Positions 1-7,474 of a DNA stretch of 19,513 nucleotides are shown here, piece after piece (positions within the stretch are counted from its first letter, which is position 1; each line of letters opens with the position of its first letter). Position numbers and translations under genes: made by a program. Source of the DNA: Gammaproteobacteria bacterium (lineage in GTDB: Bacteria > Pseudomonadota > Gammaproteobacteria > Porifericomitales > Porifericomitaceae). The DNA lies in contig JAPPQA010000005.1 of NCBI GenBank assembly GCA_028817255.1, positions 1 to 19,513 on the forward strand. Reading direction: 5' to 3'. The notes below the pieces were generated by a model. It saw only the letters and a program-made list of their open reading frames with translations, was not told the origin of the DNA and did not search any database.

Positions 1-31
1 AGGAGCGCGAAGCGCGCGCTTTATACGCTGG

Positions 32-51
32 ATTCCCGCCTGCGCGGGAAT
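32..51. repeat. dRS3-like 20-bp palindrome
   Basis: The sequence ATTCCCGCCTGCGCGGGAAT is a perfect inverted repeat: 8-base arms (ATTCCCGC/GCGGGAAT) around CTGC. It has the ATTCCC-N8-GGGAAT form of the dRS3 elements known from Neisseria and of similar intergenic repeats in other proteobacteria. Only one copy is visible in this window, so its status as a dispersed repeat rests on resemblance to that family. Confidence 0.6.
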
Positions 52-130
52 GGCGGATATTTGCCATGCCAGTGGGTAGTTTTTCGTGCGGCTCTGGATT
101 TTAGAGTTTTTACACGGCCTGTTTCGTACG

Positions 131-291
131 CATCACTCCCCCCTTGAGGGGGAGTCGGCAAGACGAGGGCGCCAGCCCGAAGTCGCGCCGGTGGGGGGAG
201 CACCTAAAGCGCCTCCTACACCCCCACCGCCCAGGGAAACCGCAAGTGCCGCCTAGGCTCCCCCTCAAGGTGTAAAGGGGGGAGCGATGGG
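131..291. repeat. Repeat element copy 1 (REPIN/MITE-like, hairpin ends)
   Basis: The element starts CATCACTCCCCCC and ends GGGGGGAGCGATGGG, so its ends are inverted repeats of each other. Each end is also a hairpin on its own: ACTCCCCC (135-142) pairs with GGGGGAGT (148-155), and GCTCCCCC (257-264) with GGGGGAGC (278-285). The core contains GTCGGCAAGACGAGGGCG and a GGTGGGGGG/CCCCCACC pair. A second copy in the same orientation lies at 19308-19501 and is clearly alike throughout. The right hairpin here carries about six extra loop bases (TGTAAA) relative to copy 2. Two inverted hairpins around a conserved core match the general plan of REPINs or small non-autonomous MITEs. There is no transposase inside and I see no target-site duplication. 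Confidence 0.8.
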
Positions 292-315
292 AAGGGGTTC
301 CGCCGGAGCAGTCCC

Positions 316-2403
316 CTATTCCTGGATCGCCTTCATGCTCAGGCGCACCCGCCCCTGCCGGTCAATCTCCAGGACCTTCACTTTGACCGTCTCCCCTTCG
401 CTTAGCCAGTCGCTGACTTGCTCCACCCGCTCGTCGGAGATCTGCGAGATGTGCACCAAGCCGTCCCGTCCCGGAAGGATGTTGACAAAGGCGCCGAAGT
501 CCATCAGCTTGGAGACCCGGCCTTCGTAAATCCTCCCCACTTCAATGTCGGCGGTCAGCCGCTCGATCTGCTCGCGCGCCTTGTCGGCGGCCGTAACATC
601 GGACGAAAAGATCTTGATCGTGCCGTCGTCCTCTACATTGATGACCGTGCCGGTGGACTCGGTGAGCGCGCGTATGGTCGTGCCTCCCTTGCCGATCACG
701 TCGCGAATCTTCTCGGGGTTGATCTTCATGGTGGCGACGCGCGGCGCGTACTTGGAGATCTCTTCGCGCGGCTGACCCAACACCTGCTTCATGCGCTCCA
801 GGATAAACATCCGGCCCTCGTGCGCCTGATCCAGGGCGCGGCGCATCACCTCCTCGGAGACGCCGTCAATCTTGATGTCCATTTGCAGGGCGGTAACCCC
901 CTGGGCGGTGCCCGCCACCTTGAAGTCCATATCTCCCAGGTGGTCCTCGTCGCCCATGATGTCGGAAAGCACCACGAAGCGCTCTTCCTCCTTGATCAGC
1001 CCCATGGCAACCCCGGCGACCAGCCCCCGGATCGGGATGCCGGCATCCATCAGGGACAGGCTGGCGCCGCAGACCGTCGCCATCGAACTGGAGCCGTTGG
1101 ACTCGGTAATCTCGGAGACGATGCGGATCACGTAGGGGAAGCGCTCATGGCTCGGCATCACGGCCCGCATGCTGCGCTTGGCCAGGCGCCCATGGCCGAT
1201 CTCGCGCCGACGGGGCCCCATCATGCGCCCGGTTTCGCCCACGCAGAAAGGCGGAAAGTTGTAATGGAGCATAAAGGGGTCCCGGTACTCGCCCTCAATG
1301 GCGTCCACGATCTGCGAGTCGCGGTCGGTGCCGATAGTGCTGACCACCAGGGCCTGCGTCTCGCCGCGGGTAAACAAGGCGGAGCCGTGGGTGCGCGGCA
1401 ACATTCCCACCTCCACGCCGATCTCCCGGATCTCGTCCGGGCGGCGGCCGTCAATTCGGGCGCCGCCGGCCAGGATGGTCTGGCGCACCGAATCCCGCTC
1501 CAGCGCCCCGATCGCGGCGCCCGCCTGCGCCGGCGCCTCGCCGCTCTCCTCTCCCTCCGCAAGGGACGCGAGCAATTCGGCCCGCACCTGCCGCAGGCGC
1601 TCCCGCCGCTCCAGCTTGTCGCGCACGGCATATGCCTGCCGCAACGCCTCGCCGCCGCGCTGCTCCACCGCCTCCACCAATTGCTGCTCCGGCGCCGGCG
1701 CTTGCCACTCCCAGGGTTTCGTCCCCGCGGCCTCCGCCAGGTCGCGGATATTCTCGATCACGACCTGCATTTCCCGGTGGCCGTGCAGCACCGATTTCAA
1801 CATGGTCTCTTCCGGCAATTCGCGGGCTTCGGACTCGACCATCAAAACCGAGTCGCGGGTGCCCGCCACGATCAAATCCAACTCGGAAGTCTCGAGCTCG
1901 GCAAATGCGGGATTGAGCAGGAACTCGCCGCCCCGATAGCCGATCCGTGCCGCTCCCACCGGCCCGCGGAAGGGAACCCCCGCCAAGGCGACAGCGGCGG
2001 AGGCGCCGATCAGCGCCGGAATATCCGGGTCCACCCGCGGATCCAGGGATAACACGGTGGCAATGATCTGCACCTCGTTGCGAAACCCCTTGGGAAACAG
2101 CGGGCGTAACGGCCGGTCAATCAGGCGCGAGGTCAGAATCTCCTTCTCGCTGGGGCGCCCCTCGCGCCGGAAGAACCCGCCGGGAATCTTGCCGGCGGCA
2201 TACGTGCGCTCCTGGTAATCCACGGTCAACGGGAAAAAATCCCGCCCCGGGTCCGGCTCTCTTCTGGCGACGCAGGTGGCCAGCACTACCGTGTCGGCTA
2301 TGCTGACCAGCGCCGCCCCGTCTGCCTGGCGCGCCAGCCGCCCCGTCTCCAGAACGACTTGGTGACGGCCATAAGGAAACTCTCTGCGTATCGGTTTGTT
2401 CAT
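316..2403 (-). CDS. pnp: Polyribonucleotide nucleotidyltransferase (PNPase)
   Basis: PNPase degrades RNA from the 3' end with phosphate, releasing nucleoside diphosphates. It acts as a cytoplasmic trimer and is often part of the RNA degradosome. The 695-aa product (E. coli 711) has the full architecture: first RNase PH-like domain from the start ([13 protein letters not shown]), a central helical linker around 240-310, and the second RNase PH domain with the [10 protein letters not shown] and [16 protein letters not shown] segments. A KH domain ([17 protein letters not shown]) and a C-terminal S1 domain at about 622-695 ([18 protein letters not shown]) follow. The ATG at 2403 is preceded by GAGGGGGG at good spacing. 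It follows rpsO on the same strand with 100 bp between, the conserved rpsO-pnp order, so it is probably co-transcribed. No truncation or frameshift is visible. Confidence 0.98.
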   Translation of the reverse strand: MNKPIRREFPYGRHQVVLETGRLARQADGAALVSIADTVVLATCVARREPDPGRDFFPLTVDYQERTYAAGKIPGGFFRREGRPSEKEILTSRLIDRPLRPLFPKGFRNEVQIIATVLSLDPRVDPDIPALIGASAAVALAGVPFRGPVGAARIGYRGGEFLLNPAFAELETSELDLIVAGTRDSVLMVESEARELPEETMLKSVLHGHREMQVVIENIRDLAEAAGTKPWEWQAPAPEQQLVEAVEQRGGEALRQAYAVRDKLERRERLRQVRAELLASLAEGEESGEAPAQAGAAIGALERDSVRQTILAGGARIDGRRPDEIREIGVEVGMLPRTHGSALFTRGETQALVVSTIGTDRDSQIVDAIEGEYRDPFMLHYNFPPFCVGETGRMMGPRRREIGHGRLAKRSMRAVMPSHERFPYVIRIVSEITESNGSSSMATVCGASLSLMDAGIPIRGLVAGVAMGLIKEEERFVVLSDIMGDEDHLGDMDFKVAGTAQGVTALQMDIKIDGVSEEVMRRALDQAHEGRMFILERMKQVLGQPREEISKYAPRVATMKINPEKIRDVIGKGGTTIRALTESTGTVINVEDDGTIKIFSSDVTAADKAREQIERLTADIEVGRIYEGRVSKLMDFGAFVNILPGRDGLVHISQISDERVEQVSDWLSEGETVKVKVLEIDRQGRVRLSMKAIQE

Positions 2404-2435
2404 TACACCCCCCTCGGTTGCGTCCTTGCCAAGTG

Positions 2436-2449
2436 GCCGGCGCGCCGGC
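2436..2449. other. GC palindrome between rpsO and pnp
   Basis: GCCGGCGCGCCGGC is a perfect 14-base palindrome in the 100-bp rpsO-pnp gap. In E. coli this gap carries an attenuating terminator and an RNase III-cleaved hairpin through which PNPase controls its own mRNA. The palindrome sits in the equivalent place but has no T-tract and little room for a loop, so a role is inference only. Confidence 0.35.
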
Positions 2450-2503
2450 GCCCAAGACGTCGTCGCTACCGGCTATGCCGTTGCGAATCCCGTTTCCCGC
2501 CGC

Positions 2504-2773
2504 TTATCTGCGCAGCCCCAAGCTCCCGATCAAGTCGCGGTAGCGGCCGAGGTCGTCTTTCTTGAGGTAATTCAGCAGGCGTCGCCGCCGACTGACCATC
2601 CGCAACAAGCCCTCGCGGGAGTGGTGGTCCTTCTTGTGCCGCTTGAAATGTTCCTCCAATCCATTGATGCGAGCGGTCAACAAAGCCACCCGCACCTCTG
2701 GAGAGCCGGTGTCCGCATCGGAGCGCCGGTACTTGCGCATAAGCTCGGACTTCTGGTCGCTGGATAAAGACAC
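2504..2773 (-). CDS. rpsO: 30S ribosomal protein S15
   Basis: S15 is a primary 16S rRNA binding protein that organises the central domain of the small subunit. The 89-aa product equals the usual length and keeps the family core: [16 protein letters not shown] (about 21-36), the [26 protein letters not shown] block and the LGLRR end. The start is GTG at 2773, giving the expected MSLS N-terminus. Only a weak Shine-Dalgarno is visible, and a 7-bp hairpin lies just upstream. The gene has its own promoter (2849-2878) and heads the rpsO-pnp unit. The truB-rbfA-infB genes that usually precede rpsO in gammaproteobacteria are absent, and adk is upstream instead. Confidence 0.97.
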   Translation of the reverse strand: MSLSSDQKSELMRKYRRSDADTGSPEVRVALLTARINGLEEHFKRHKKDHHSREGLLRMVSRRRRLLNYLKKDDLGRYRDLIGSLGLRR

Positions 2774-2784
2774 GGACTTACGGC

Positions 2785-2805
2785 AAGTTCCGCACCGGGG
2801 AACTT
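2785..2805 (-). promoter_or_regulatory. Leader hairpin before rpsO
   Basis: On the minus strand AAGTTCC and GGAACTT form a perfect 7-bp stem around a CCGGTGC loop, ending 11 bases before the rpsO GTG. It replaces the place where a Shine-Dalgarno would be expected to be exposed. S15 is known to repress its own translation by binding structured rpsO leaders in several bacteria, so this is a candidate autoregulatory element. I did not recognise a specific published S15-leader class. Confidence 0.45.
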
Positions 2806-2848
2806 TCGGGCTTTTGGGGCAACGCGCTTCGGAAAATCATCGCGCGGT

Positions 2849-2878
2849 ATTCTAACCCATCCGCGCGAAAAGTCACAA
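2849..2878 (-). promoter_or_regulatory. Sigma-70 promoter of rpsO-pnp
   Basis: On the minus strand TTGTGA (2878-2873) is followed after 18 bases by TAGAAT (2854-2849). Each box differs from consensus at one or two positions. Transcription would begin near 2842 and give a leader of about 70 bases before rpsO. No such match occurs elsewhere in the 238-bp gap after adk. Confidence 0.7.
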
Positions 2879-3011
2879 GGGGGCGCGCACGGGGGGCGCG
2901 CACGGGGCCGCCGCGGCTGCGAGAAAAGGGGTGGAGCGCCCAGTGCGGCCATGGCAGCGGCAGCGCGCTGGGAGCATACGCGCAAGGGGACCGTCCCATC
3001 CATATGAGCCT

Positions 3012-3719
3012 TCAGGGGGTTGGAGCAGGCCCCGCCGGAGCGGGCCCCCTCCCTTGTTGCAGCCAACGATCGATCTCTGCGCCGACGCAGGCGATGGACC
3101 GCATTCCGTCCATTTCCAGGCAACGCGGTCCGTCTTCGCCCGCGGACGCCGACCAGGTGCGATAGTAGTCGAAAAGAGGCTCCGTCCACTCATGATATAC
3201 CTGTAGCCGCCGGCGCACCGTTTCCTCGCGGTCATCGGGACGCTGCACCAGAGGCTCCGAGGTAATGTCGTCAAGCCCCGCGCGGCGCGGGGGATGATTC
3301 CGCAAATGATAGACCCGCCCGGAAGCGGGGTGAATCCGCCTGCCGGCAAGACGCCGCACGATTTCCTCGTCGTCAACGCGGATAAGGAGCACCTGCGCGA
3401 TGCCGATGCCTGCCTCCCGGAGTCCATCCGCCTGCGCTATCGTGCGGGGGAAGCCGTCGAACAAATACCCCGCGGCGCAGTCTTCCGCGCCCAATCGCTC
3501 CCGAATCAGGCGCAGGATCAACGCATCCGGCACCAACTCCCCGGCACGCATCATGCCCTCCACATCCCTGCCCAAAGCGCCGCCGGCCTGCACCGCGGCC
3601 CGGAGCATGTCCCCGGTAGAGATCTGCGGAATGCCGTACTTCGCAATCAGCAACTCCGCCTGAGTGCCCTTGCCGGAACCGGGGGGGCCCAACAAGATCA
3701 TTCTTGGTTGCACGCTCAT
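3012..3719 (-). CDS. adk: Adenylate kinase
   Basis: Adenylate kinase interconverts ATP + AMP and 2 ADP in the cytoplasm. The 235-aa frame contains the P-loop GPPGSGKGT (11-19), the AMP-binding STGDMLR (34-40), DGFPRT (88-93) and the LID segment from about 126 (GRRIHPASGRVYH) to QRPDDREETVRRRL. The LID has no zinc-binding cysteines, as in the E. coli type. The C-terminus carries a Gly/Ala/Pro-rich tail (about 224-235) beyond the usual end near residue 214. The start could be ATG 3719 or the ATG at residue 7 (3701), which aligns better with the E. coli N-terminus; neither has a strong Shine-Dalgarno. It diverges from the Mth938-domain gene across 66 bp. Confidence 0.97.
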   Translation of the reverse strand: MSVQPRMILLGPPGSGKGTQAELLIAKYGIPQISTGDMLRAAVQAGGALGRDVEGMMRAGELVPDALILRLIRERLGAEDCAAGYLFDGFPRTIAQADGLREAGIGIAQVLLIRVDDEEIVRRLAGRRIHPASGRVYHLRNHPPRRAGLDDITSEPLVQRPDDREETVRRRLQVYHEWTEPLFDYYRTWSASAGEDGPRCLEMDGMRSIACVGAEIDRWLQQGRGPAPAGPAPTP

Positions 3720-3771
3720 GCTCGTTCGCGGCCCTCGCTGGCCGGCAAGGGAAAATACCAGGGTAAGCCCT

Positions 3772-3777
3772 TATAAT
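3772..3777 (+). promoter_or_regulatory. Candidate -10 box before the Mth938-domain gene
   Basis: A perfect TATAAT stands 8 bases before the ATG at 3786, notable in such GC-rich DNA. No good -35 box is found at 16-18 bases. If used, transcription would start about at the initiator codon, giving a leaderless or nearly leaderless mRNA, which fits the lack of a clear Shine-Dalgarno. Confidence 0.4.
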
Positions 3778-3785
3778 GAAAGACG

Positions 3786-4163
3786 ATGAAGTTCGAACTG
3801 GATATCGCGCCCGCCGACAAGAATCAAATCCGCTCTTATCGCCGCGGCGCAGTCACGGTCAACGAAGAAGACTTCCATAACTCGTTGATCGTCACGCCGG
3901 ATCGGTTGCTGCGGGATTGGCCGCCTCGCGGCTTCGACAGCCTGGAGGAGACGCACTTCCGCATCCTCCTCACGCTCGAACCGGAGTGCGTAATCCTGGG
4001 GACCGGCGGCCAGTTGCGCTTCCCCGCCTCCGGGATATTATCCCCTCTGGCCGGCGCCGGCATCGGTGTGGAAGTCATGGATACCGGAGCGGCCTGCCGC
4101 AGCTACAATGTTCTGGCAAGCGAAGGCCGGCGCGTCGCCGCGGCCCTGCTGATGATCGAATGA
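3786..4163 (+). CDS. Mth938-like (DUF498) domain protein
   Basis: The 125-aa product spans a complete Mth938-like domain: an N-terminal strand region (MKFELDIAPADKNQIRSY), the central RILLTLEPECVILGTGGQLRFP segment (about 59-80) and the late VEVMDTGAACRSYNVLASEGRRVAAALL segment (about 97-123). The family includes bacterial Xcc1710-like proteins and the mitochondrial complex I assembly factor NDUFAF3. The biochemical role in bacteria is not established, and nothing around it here decides it. The ATG at 3786 is the only sensible start. Its stop is 4 bases from the rpoS stop, on the opposite strand, leaving no room for a separate terminator for either gene. Confidence 0.88.
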   Translation: MKFELDIAPADKNQIRSYRRGAVTVNEEDFHNSLIVTPDRLLRDWPPRGFDSLEETHFRILLTLEPECVILGTGGQLRFPASGILSPLAGAGIGVEVMDTGAACRSYNVLASEGRRVAAALLMIE

Positions 4164-4167
4164 CGCC

Positions 4168-5076
4168 TCACTCGTCCGCCGCCAGGGCGCCGAACGAAAC
4201 GCCGTTTTGCCGCATCATCTTGCGCAGCCGACCCAGCGCCTCCATCTGAATCTGGCGCACCCGTTCCCGGGTGACCCCCAATTCGCAGCCGATCTCCTCC
4301 AAGGTGGCGGTAGCCGAGTTACATAGCCCGAAGCGCCGCTCCATAACGATGCGCTCCCTCTTGCTGAGCCCGGACAGCAGCTTCTCAATGCATTGCTTTA
4401 CGCTACAGTCCTGCCACAGAAAAAAAGGATCGCGGCTGTTCTGGTCAGGCAAGGTATCCAGCAAAGACTTGCCATTCTCGTTATCGGCCGCCAGAGGGGC
4501 GGTGATCGAGGAGACCGGCTCGCACAACCCGAAAAGCCTGTCCACCTCGCCTACCGATTTTCGCACCCGCTTGGCCACATCGTAGAGCCGGGGTTCCTGA
4601 TTACAGCCCTGGGCCAAAAGGCGGGCGGCCCGCTTGCATTCGTTGATCTCTTTTACTACATGTCCGGGAAGGCGCACCGTGCGCGACTGGTTCATCAAGG
4701 CGCGCTCGACGGACTGGCGTATCCACCAGGTGGCGTAGGTAGAAAAACGGAATCCCCGGTTCGGGTCGAATTTCTCGACCGCGCGAATCAGGCCGATATT
4801 CCCCTCCTCGATCAGGTCCAACAGAGGAAGGCCGCAATTGCCGTAGCGTTTGGCGATCTTCACCACCAGCCGCAGGTTGCTCTCAATCATGCGCCGGCGC
4901 GCTTCTTTGTCCCCTCGCCTGACGCGCCGCCCGTAGTCCACTTCCTCTTCCGGGGTCAGCAGCGGGGAAAACCCCACCTGACTCAGGTACAGGTACGTGG
5001 CGTCAAGTTCTCCGCCGCCGCCGCCAAGCGGCGCCGCGCCGTTGCGCAAACCCTCCGAATTCAGCCCTTCGCTCAT
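4168..5076 (-). CDS. rpoS: RNA polymerase sigma factor RpoS (sigma-38)
   Basis: RpoS directs RNA polymerase to stationary-phase and general stress promoters. From the ATG at 5076 the product is 302 aa. [23 protein letters not shown] (about 23-45) is region 1.2, [19 protein letters not shown] (62-80) and the [19 protein letters not shown] to TYATWWIRQ part are regions 2.1-2.4, and [18 protein letters not shown] (268-285) is the region 4.2 helix-turn-helix. K142, in GHVVKE, matches the E. coli Lys173 that reads the -13 base. The open frame runs back to 5187, but that ATG lies inside the upstream promoter and the extra 37 residues do not resemble RpoS, so I chose 5076. That ATG has no Shine-Dalgarno of its own. 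The protein has eight cysteines, unusual for this family. It follows nlpD as in E. coli. Confidence 0.93.
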   Translation of the reverse strand: MSEGLNSEGLRNGAAPLGGGGGELDATYLYLSQVGFSPLLTPEEEVDYGRRVRRGDKEARRRMIESNLRLVVKIAKRYGNCGLPLLDLIEEGNIGLIRAVEKFDPNRGFRFSTYATWWIRQSVERALMNQSRTVRLPGHVVKEINECKRAARLLAQGCNQEPRLYDVAKRVRKSVGEVDRLFGLCEPVSSITAPLAADNENGKSLLDTLPDQNSRDPFFLWQDCSVKQCIEKLLSGLSKRERIVMERRFGLCNSATATLEEIGCELGVTRERVRQIQMEALGRLRKMMRQNGVSFGALAADE

Positions 5077-5177
5077 GATTGTCGCAATTTGGCCAACTAG
5101 AGACTCCCCTCCAGCCTTGACCCTATCTTGTCCATCATTCCCTGGCCCTCTCCGCAACCTGCCCTGAACAGAACTGT

Positions 5178-5204
5178 ATTTTACCATATATTACAATATG
5201 TCAA
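5178..5204 (-). promoter_or_regulatory. rpoS promoter overlapping the nlpD stop
   Basis: On the minus strand a perfect TTGACA (5204-5199), whose first bases belong to the nlpD stop region, is followed after 15 bases by TGG-TAAAAT (-10 box at 5183-5178) with an extended -10 TG. The short spacer is partly offset by the extended -10. Transcription would begin near 5171, giving a leader of about 95 bases before the chosen rpoS start. E. coli places its main rpoS promoter inside nlpD, so this is a related but more compact arrangement. Confidence 0.6.
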
Positions 5205-6001
5205 GTGGAAATCTTAGGCAAATACTTCAATGGGTCGATCGGCTTGCCCTTCTCGCGAATCTCAAAGTGCAACATGACATCGCCGTTCACCGCCTTGCCC
5301 ATCCTCGCAATCTGTTGTCCCGAGCGCACCCGGTCTCCTTCTTTGACCAGCAATTCGCTGTTATGGCCGTATGCGCTCAGGAATTTCTCGTTATGTTTTA
5401 TGATGATAAGCTTGCCGTAACCTAAAAGTCCACTGCCGCTATATACCACTTCCCCGTCCGCCGAGGCCTGCACCCGCTGTCCCAGGCGGCCTCCGATACT
5501 CAGGCCGGATCGCGCCGTAAGTGATTCTACCTTCAGCAGTTTTCCCTTGGTGGGCCAACCCCAGCGGATCGGCCCCTTCCGGGCGGCCGACTGCCGTAAC
5601 GGCGGCGCCGGCACAATCCGTTTCTCGGCCTGGACCGGTTGCCGGGCGCGAACCGGCGGCGAAGGAACGACGGGGCTCCTGGACGGGCGCAACCGCAATT
5701 GCTGGCCCGCGTAAATAACATAGGGCGGCTGCAGACGATTCCATGCCGCTATATCGCGATAATCCAGCGCATGACGCCAGGCGATCGCATACAGGGTGTC
5801 GCCGCGGCGCACCAAGTACCGGAGCGGAACCGCGGGCGCCGCCTTCTGCAACGGCGGCGAAGGGGTCCGCGGCGAGTGGGCGGGCGGCGGCGCGGCATCC
5901 CGCGGCCGGGAGGAATCTACGACCGGCGCCGGCCCCGGCGCCATGCAACCCGCCCCGCACAGCAGAGCGGCAAGAACCAGCGCCCGATGCGGTCTCTTCA
6001 A
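5201..6001 (-). CDS. nlpD: NlpD-like lipoprotein, LysM + degenerate LytM domain
   Basis: NlpD proteins sit in the outer membrane facing the periplasm and activate the amidase AmiC during cell separation. The 266-aa product has a short hydrophobic N-terminus ending in LLCGAGC (Cys19, an imperfect lipobox), a Pro/Ala-rich stretch (30-60), a LysM peptidoglycan-binding domain (61-106, YLVRRGDTLYAIA), a second proline-rich linker, and an M23/LytM domain (166-260, GYGKLIIIKHNEKFLSAYGH and GDVMLHFEIR). The LytM zinc ligands are partly lost (Ser168 for Asp, Met243 in place of the first His of HxH), as expected for a non-enzymatic activator. The start is TTG at 6001, overlapping the pcm stop (TTGA), with AGGGGGG just upstream. 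It lies between pcm and rpoS, the normal place. Confidence 0.93.
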   Translation of the reverse strand: MKRPHRALVLAALLCGAGCMAPGPAPVVDSSRPRDAAPPPAHSPRTPSPPLQKAAPAVPLRYLVRRGDTLYAIAWRHALDYRDIAAWNRLQPPYVIYAGQQLRLRPSRSPVVPSPPVRARQPVQAEKRIVPAPPLRQSAARKGPIRWGWPTKGKLLKVESLTARSGLSIGGRLGQRVQASADGEVVYSGSGLLGYGKLIIIKHNEKFLSAYGHNSELLVKEGDRVRSGQQIARMGKAVNGDVMLHFEIREKGKPIDPLKYLPKIST

Positions 6002-6663
6002 CCGACCCCCCTGCGCATCGGCACGAAGCTCACCCAGTCCAATTCCGTTTCCCGGTACCCCTCCGCGGTGCGCACGACCCGCAACAGGCGCTGACCTTTC
6101 CCGCGTTCCACGGGGGCAATCAAGCGCCCTCCCACAACCAACTGTCCCAGCAGTTCCTCGGGGATATCGGGGAACGCGGCAGAGACGACAATGCCGTCAT
6201 AGGGGGAATGACTCAACCAGCCCCGGCTGCCGTCGCCGTACTTGAGGTGCGTGTTCCTCATCTCGAGCAGGCCCAAGTTCGCGCGCGCCCGGCTCAATAA
6301 TGCGGAAATCCGCTCGATACTGAATACTTGTCGCGCAAGACATGCCAGGATAGCGGTCTGGTAGCCGCACCCCGTACCCACCTCCAAAACTCGTTCCGCC
6401 TTACGAATCGTCAACAGCGCTTCCATGATCCGGGCCACGATATAAGGCTGGGAAATGGTCTGATGGTAGCCGATCGGCAGGGCCGAATTGTCATAGGCAC
6501 GGCCCTGCAACGCCTCGTCCACGAAAATATGCCGGGGAACCGTACCGATGGCATCCAATACCTCCCGGGAGCGAATGCCCATGGCGGCCAACCGAGCGAC
6601 CAAGCGGTCCCGCGCCCGTTGCGAGGTCAAGCCCGTGCCGGGCAGGTCCTTACTCTTTGCCAT
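5998..6663 (-). CDS. pcm: Protein-L-isoaspartate O-methyltransferase
   Basis: Pcm methylates L-isoaspartyl residues of aged proteins with S-adenosylmethionine, starting their repair. From the ATG at 6663 the product is 221 aa (E. coli 208). It contains [11 protein letters not shown] (about 43-53), the [17 protein letters not shown] segment (61-77) typical of PIMT, the SAM motif [15 protein letters not shown] (92-106) and the conserved [21 protein letters not shown] late region. The frame can be extended three codons to a TTG at 6672, but that codon has no Shine-Dalgarno. The gene overlaps the end of surE by 14 bp and its stop overlaps the nlpD start, implying tight translational coupling through surE-pcm-nlpD. 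Confidence 0.95.
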   Translation of the reverse strand: MAKSKDLPGTGLTSQRARDRLVARLAAMGIRSREVLDAIGTVPRHIFVDEALQGRAYDNSALPIGYHQTISQPYIVARIMEALLTIRKAERVLEVGTGCGYQTAILACLARQVFSIERISALLSRARANLGLLEMRNTHLKYGDGSRGWLSHSPYDGIVVSAAFPDIPEELLGQLVVGGRLIAPVERGKGQRLLRVVRTAEGYRETELDWVSFVPMRRGVG

Positions 6664-7417
6664 GCCCGGCAAAATGCCGCACCCAGGCGCCCAGCCCTTC
6701 TAACTGGCTATGGCGCGTCAAATCAATCTGCAACGGGGTAAGAGAGACTCTGCCGGCGGCGACGGCATGGAAGTCCGTACCCGGTCCGCCATCTTCTTCC
6801 GAGCCCACCGCCCCCACCCAGTAGATCGTGCGCGACCGCGGATCCCGGGTACGAACGGCCGGCTCCGAGCGGTGCCGGTGGCCGAGGCGGGTCGCTTCGT
6901 ATCCGGTAAGCTGCTGGAAAGGGAGATCCGGTATATTGACGTTCAGCAGGGTATCCGAAGAGAGCGGGTCGCTGCGCAGCCTCTCCAACAGTCGCAACAC
7001 CACCTGGACCGCGGTATCGAAATAGCGCGCATCTCCTTCGCTGACCAGCGAAACCGCTATCGCCGGGCGGCCAAGGAAGCGCCCCTCCATCGCCGCCGCC
7101 ACCGTGCCCGAGTACAACACGTCGTCCCCCAGGTTGGCGCCGGAGTTAATGCCGCTAATCACCATATCCGGCTCCTCGGGCAATAGGCCGGTAAGCGCCA
7201 AATGCACGCAATCGGTCGGAGTGCCGTTCAGATAATAAAAGCCGTTGCGCGCCTCCTGTACCCGCAGCGGCATATCCAGGGTCAGAGAATTGCTGGCGCC
7301 GCTGCGGTCACGGTCCGGCGCGACCACCGTGACCTCTCCCAGGGAAGACAACGCCCGGGCCAGAACCTCAAGCCCCTGCGCCAGATAGCCGTCGTCATTG
7401 CTCAGCAAAAAGCGCAT
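6650..7417 (-). CDS. surE: 5'/3'-nucleotidase SurE
   Basis: SurE is a metal-dependent phosphatase that removes phosphate from nucleoside monophosphates and short polyphosphates and helps stationary-phase survival. The 255-aa product (E. coli 253) starts [11 protein letters not shown]. The metal ligands D8, D9, S39 (in DRSGASNS) and N91 (in [13 protein letters not shown]) are all present, and the [10 protein letters not shown] and [10 protein letters not shown] segments are intact. The ATG at 7415-7417 is the obvious start. argF lies 57 bp upstream on the same strand. I see no convincing promoter in that gap, so surE-pcm-nlpD may be read through from argDF or from a promoter not visible by eye. 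Confidence 0.97.
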   Translation of the reverse strand: MRFLLSNDDGYLAQGLEVLARALSSLGEVTVVAPDRDRSGASNSLTLDMPLRVQEARNGFYYLNGTPTDCVHLALTGLLPEEPDMVISGINSGANLGDDVLYSGTVAAAMEGRFLGRPAIAVSLVSEGDARYFDTAVQVVLRLLERLRSDPLSSDTLLNVNIPDLPFQQLTGYEATRLGHRHRSEPAVRTRDPRSRTIYWVGAVGSEEDGGPGTDFHAVAAGRVSLTPLQIDLTRHSQLEGLGAWVRHFAGHGKE

Positions 7418-7474
7418 GGCCGCCAGTCTAGCAGTAGATCGGGCGCCAGGCCCCGCCGCTGGAAGGGGCAGGCA

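Larger units (their letters stand above)
1..315. other. Gene-free left flank with repeats
   Basis: No open frame here looks like a protein gene. The minus-strand frame over 21-203 is only a translation of the repeats, and a similar translation recurs over the second repeat copy near the right end. The stretch holds a short hairpin at 4-20 (AGCGCG/CGCGCT arms followed by TTTA), a dRS3-like palindrome at 32-51 and a 161-bp repeat element at 131-291, each described separately. The bases between 52 and 130 are AT-richer than the surrounding DNA but show no motif I recognise. The pnp stop codon lies at 316-318, so the repeat begins about 25 bp downstream of pnp. Its hairpins could help end or stabilise that transcript, though no T-tract typical of an intrinsic terminator follows. 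Confidence 0.7.

Noticed and set aside
4..22. Short hairpin with TTTA as an intrinsic terminator of a gene to the left
   Set aside because: The stem is only 6 bp and the T-tract is three bases; the upstream gene is outside the window, so this cannot be supported.
418..2052. Long plus-strand open frame (544 codons) opposite pnp
   Set aside because: It lies wholly antisense to a perfect PNPase, has a His/Gly/Arg-rich composition without domains, and follows from GC-rich codon bias.
2873..2905. GGGGCGCGCACG direct repeat (about 2879-2905) after adk as an operator
   Set aside because: Two adjacent copies of GGGGCGCGCACG-like sequence are visible, but in such GC-rich DNA this is weak and no known regulator site matches.
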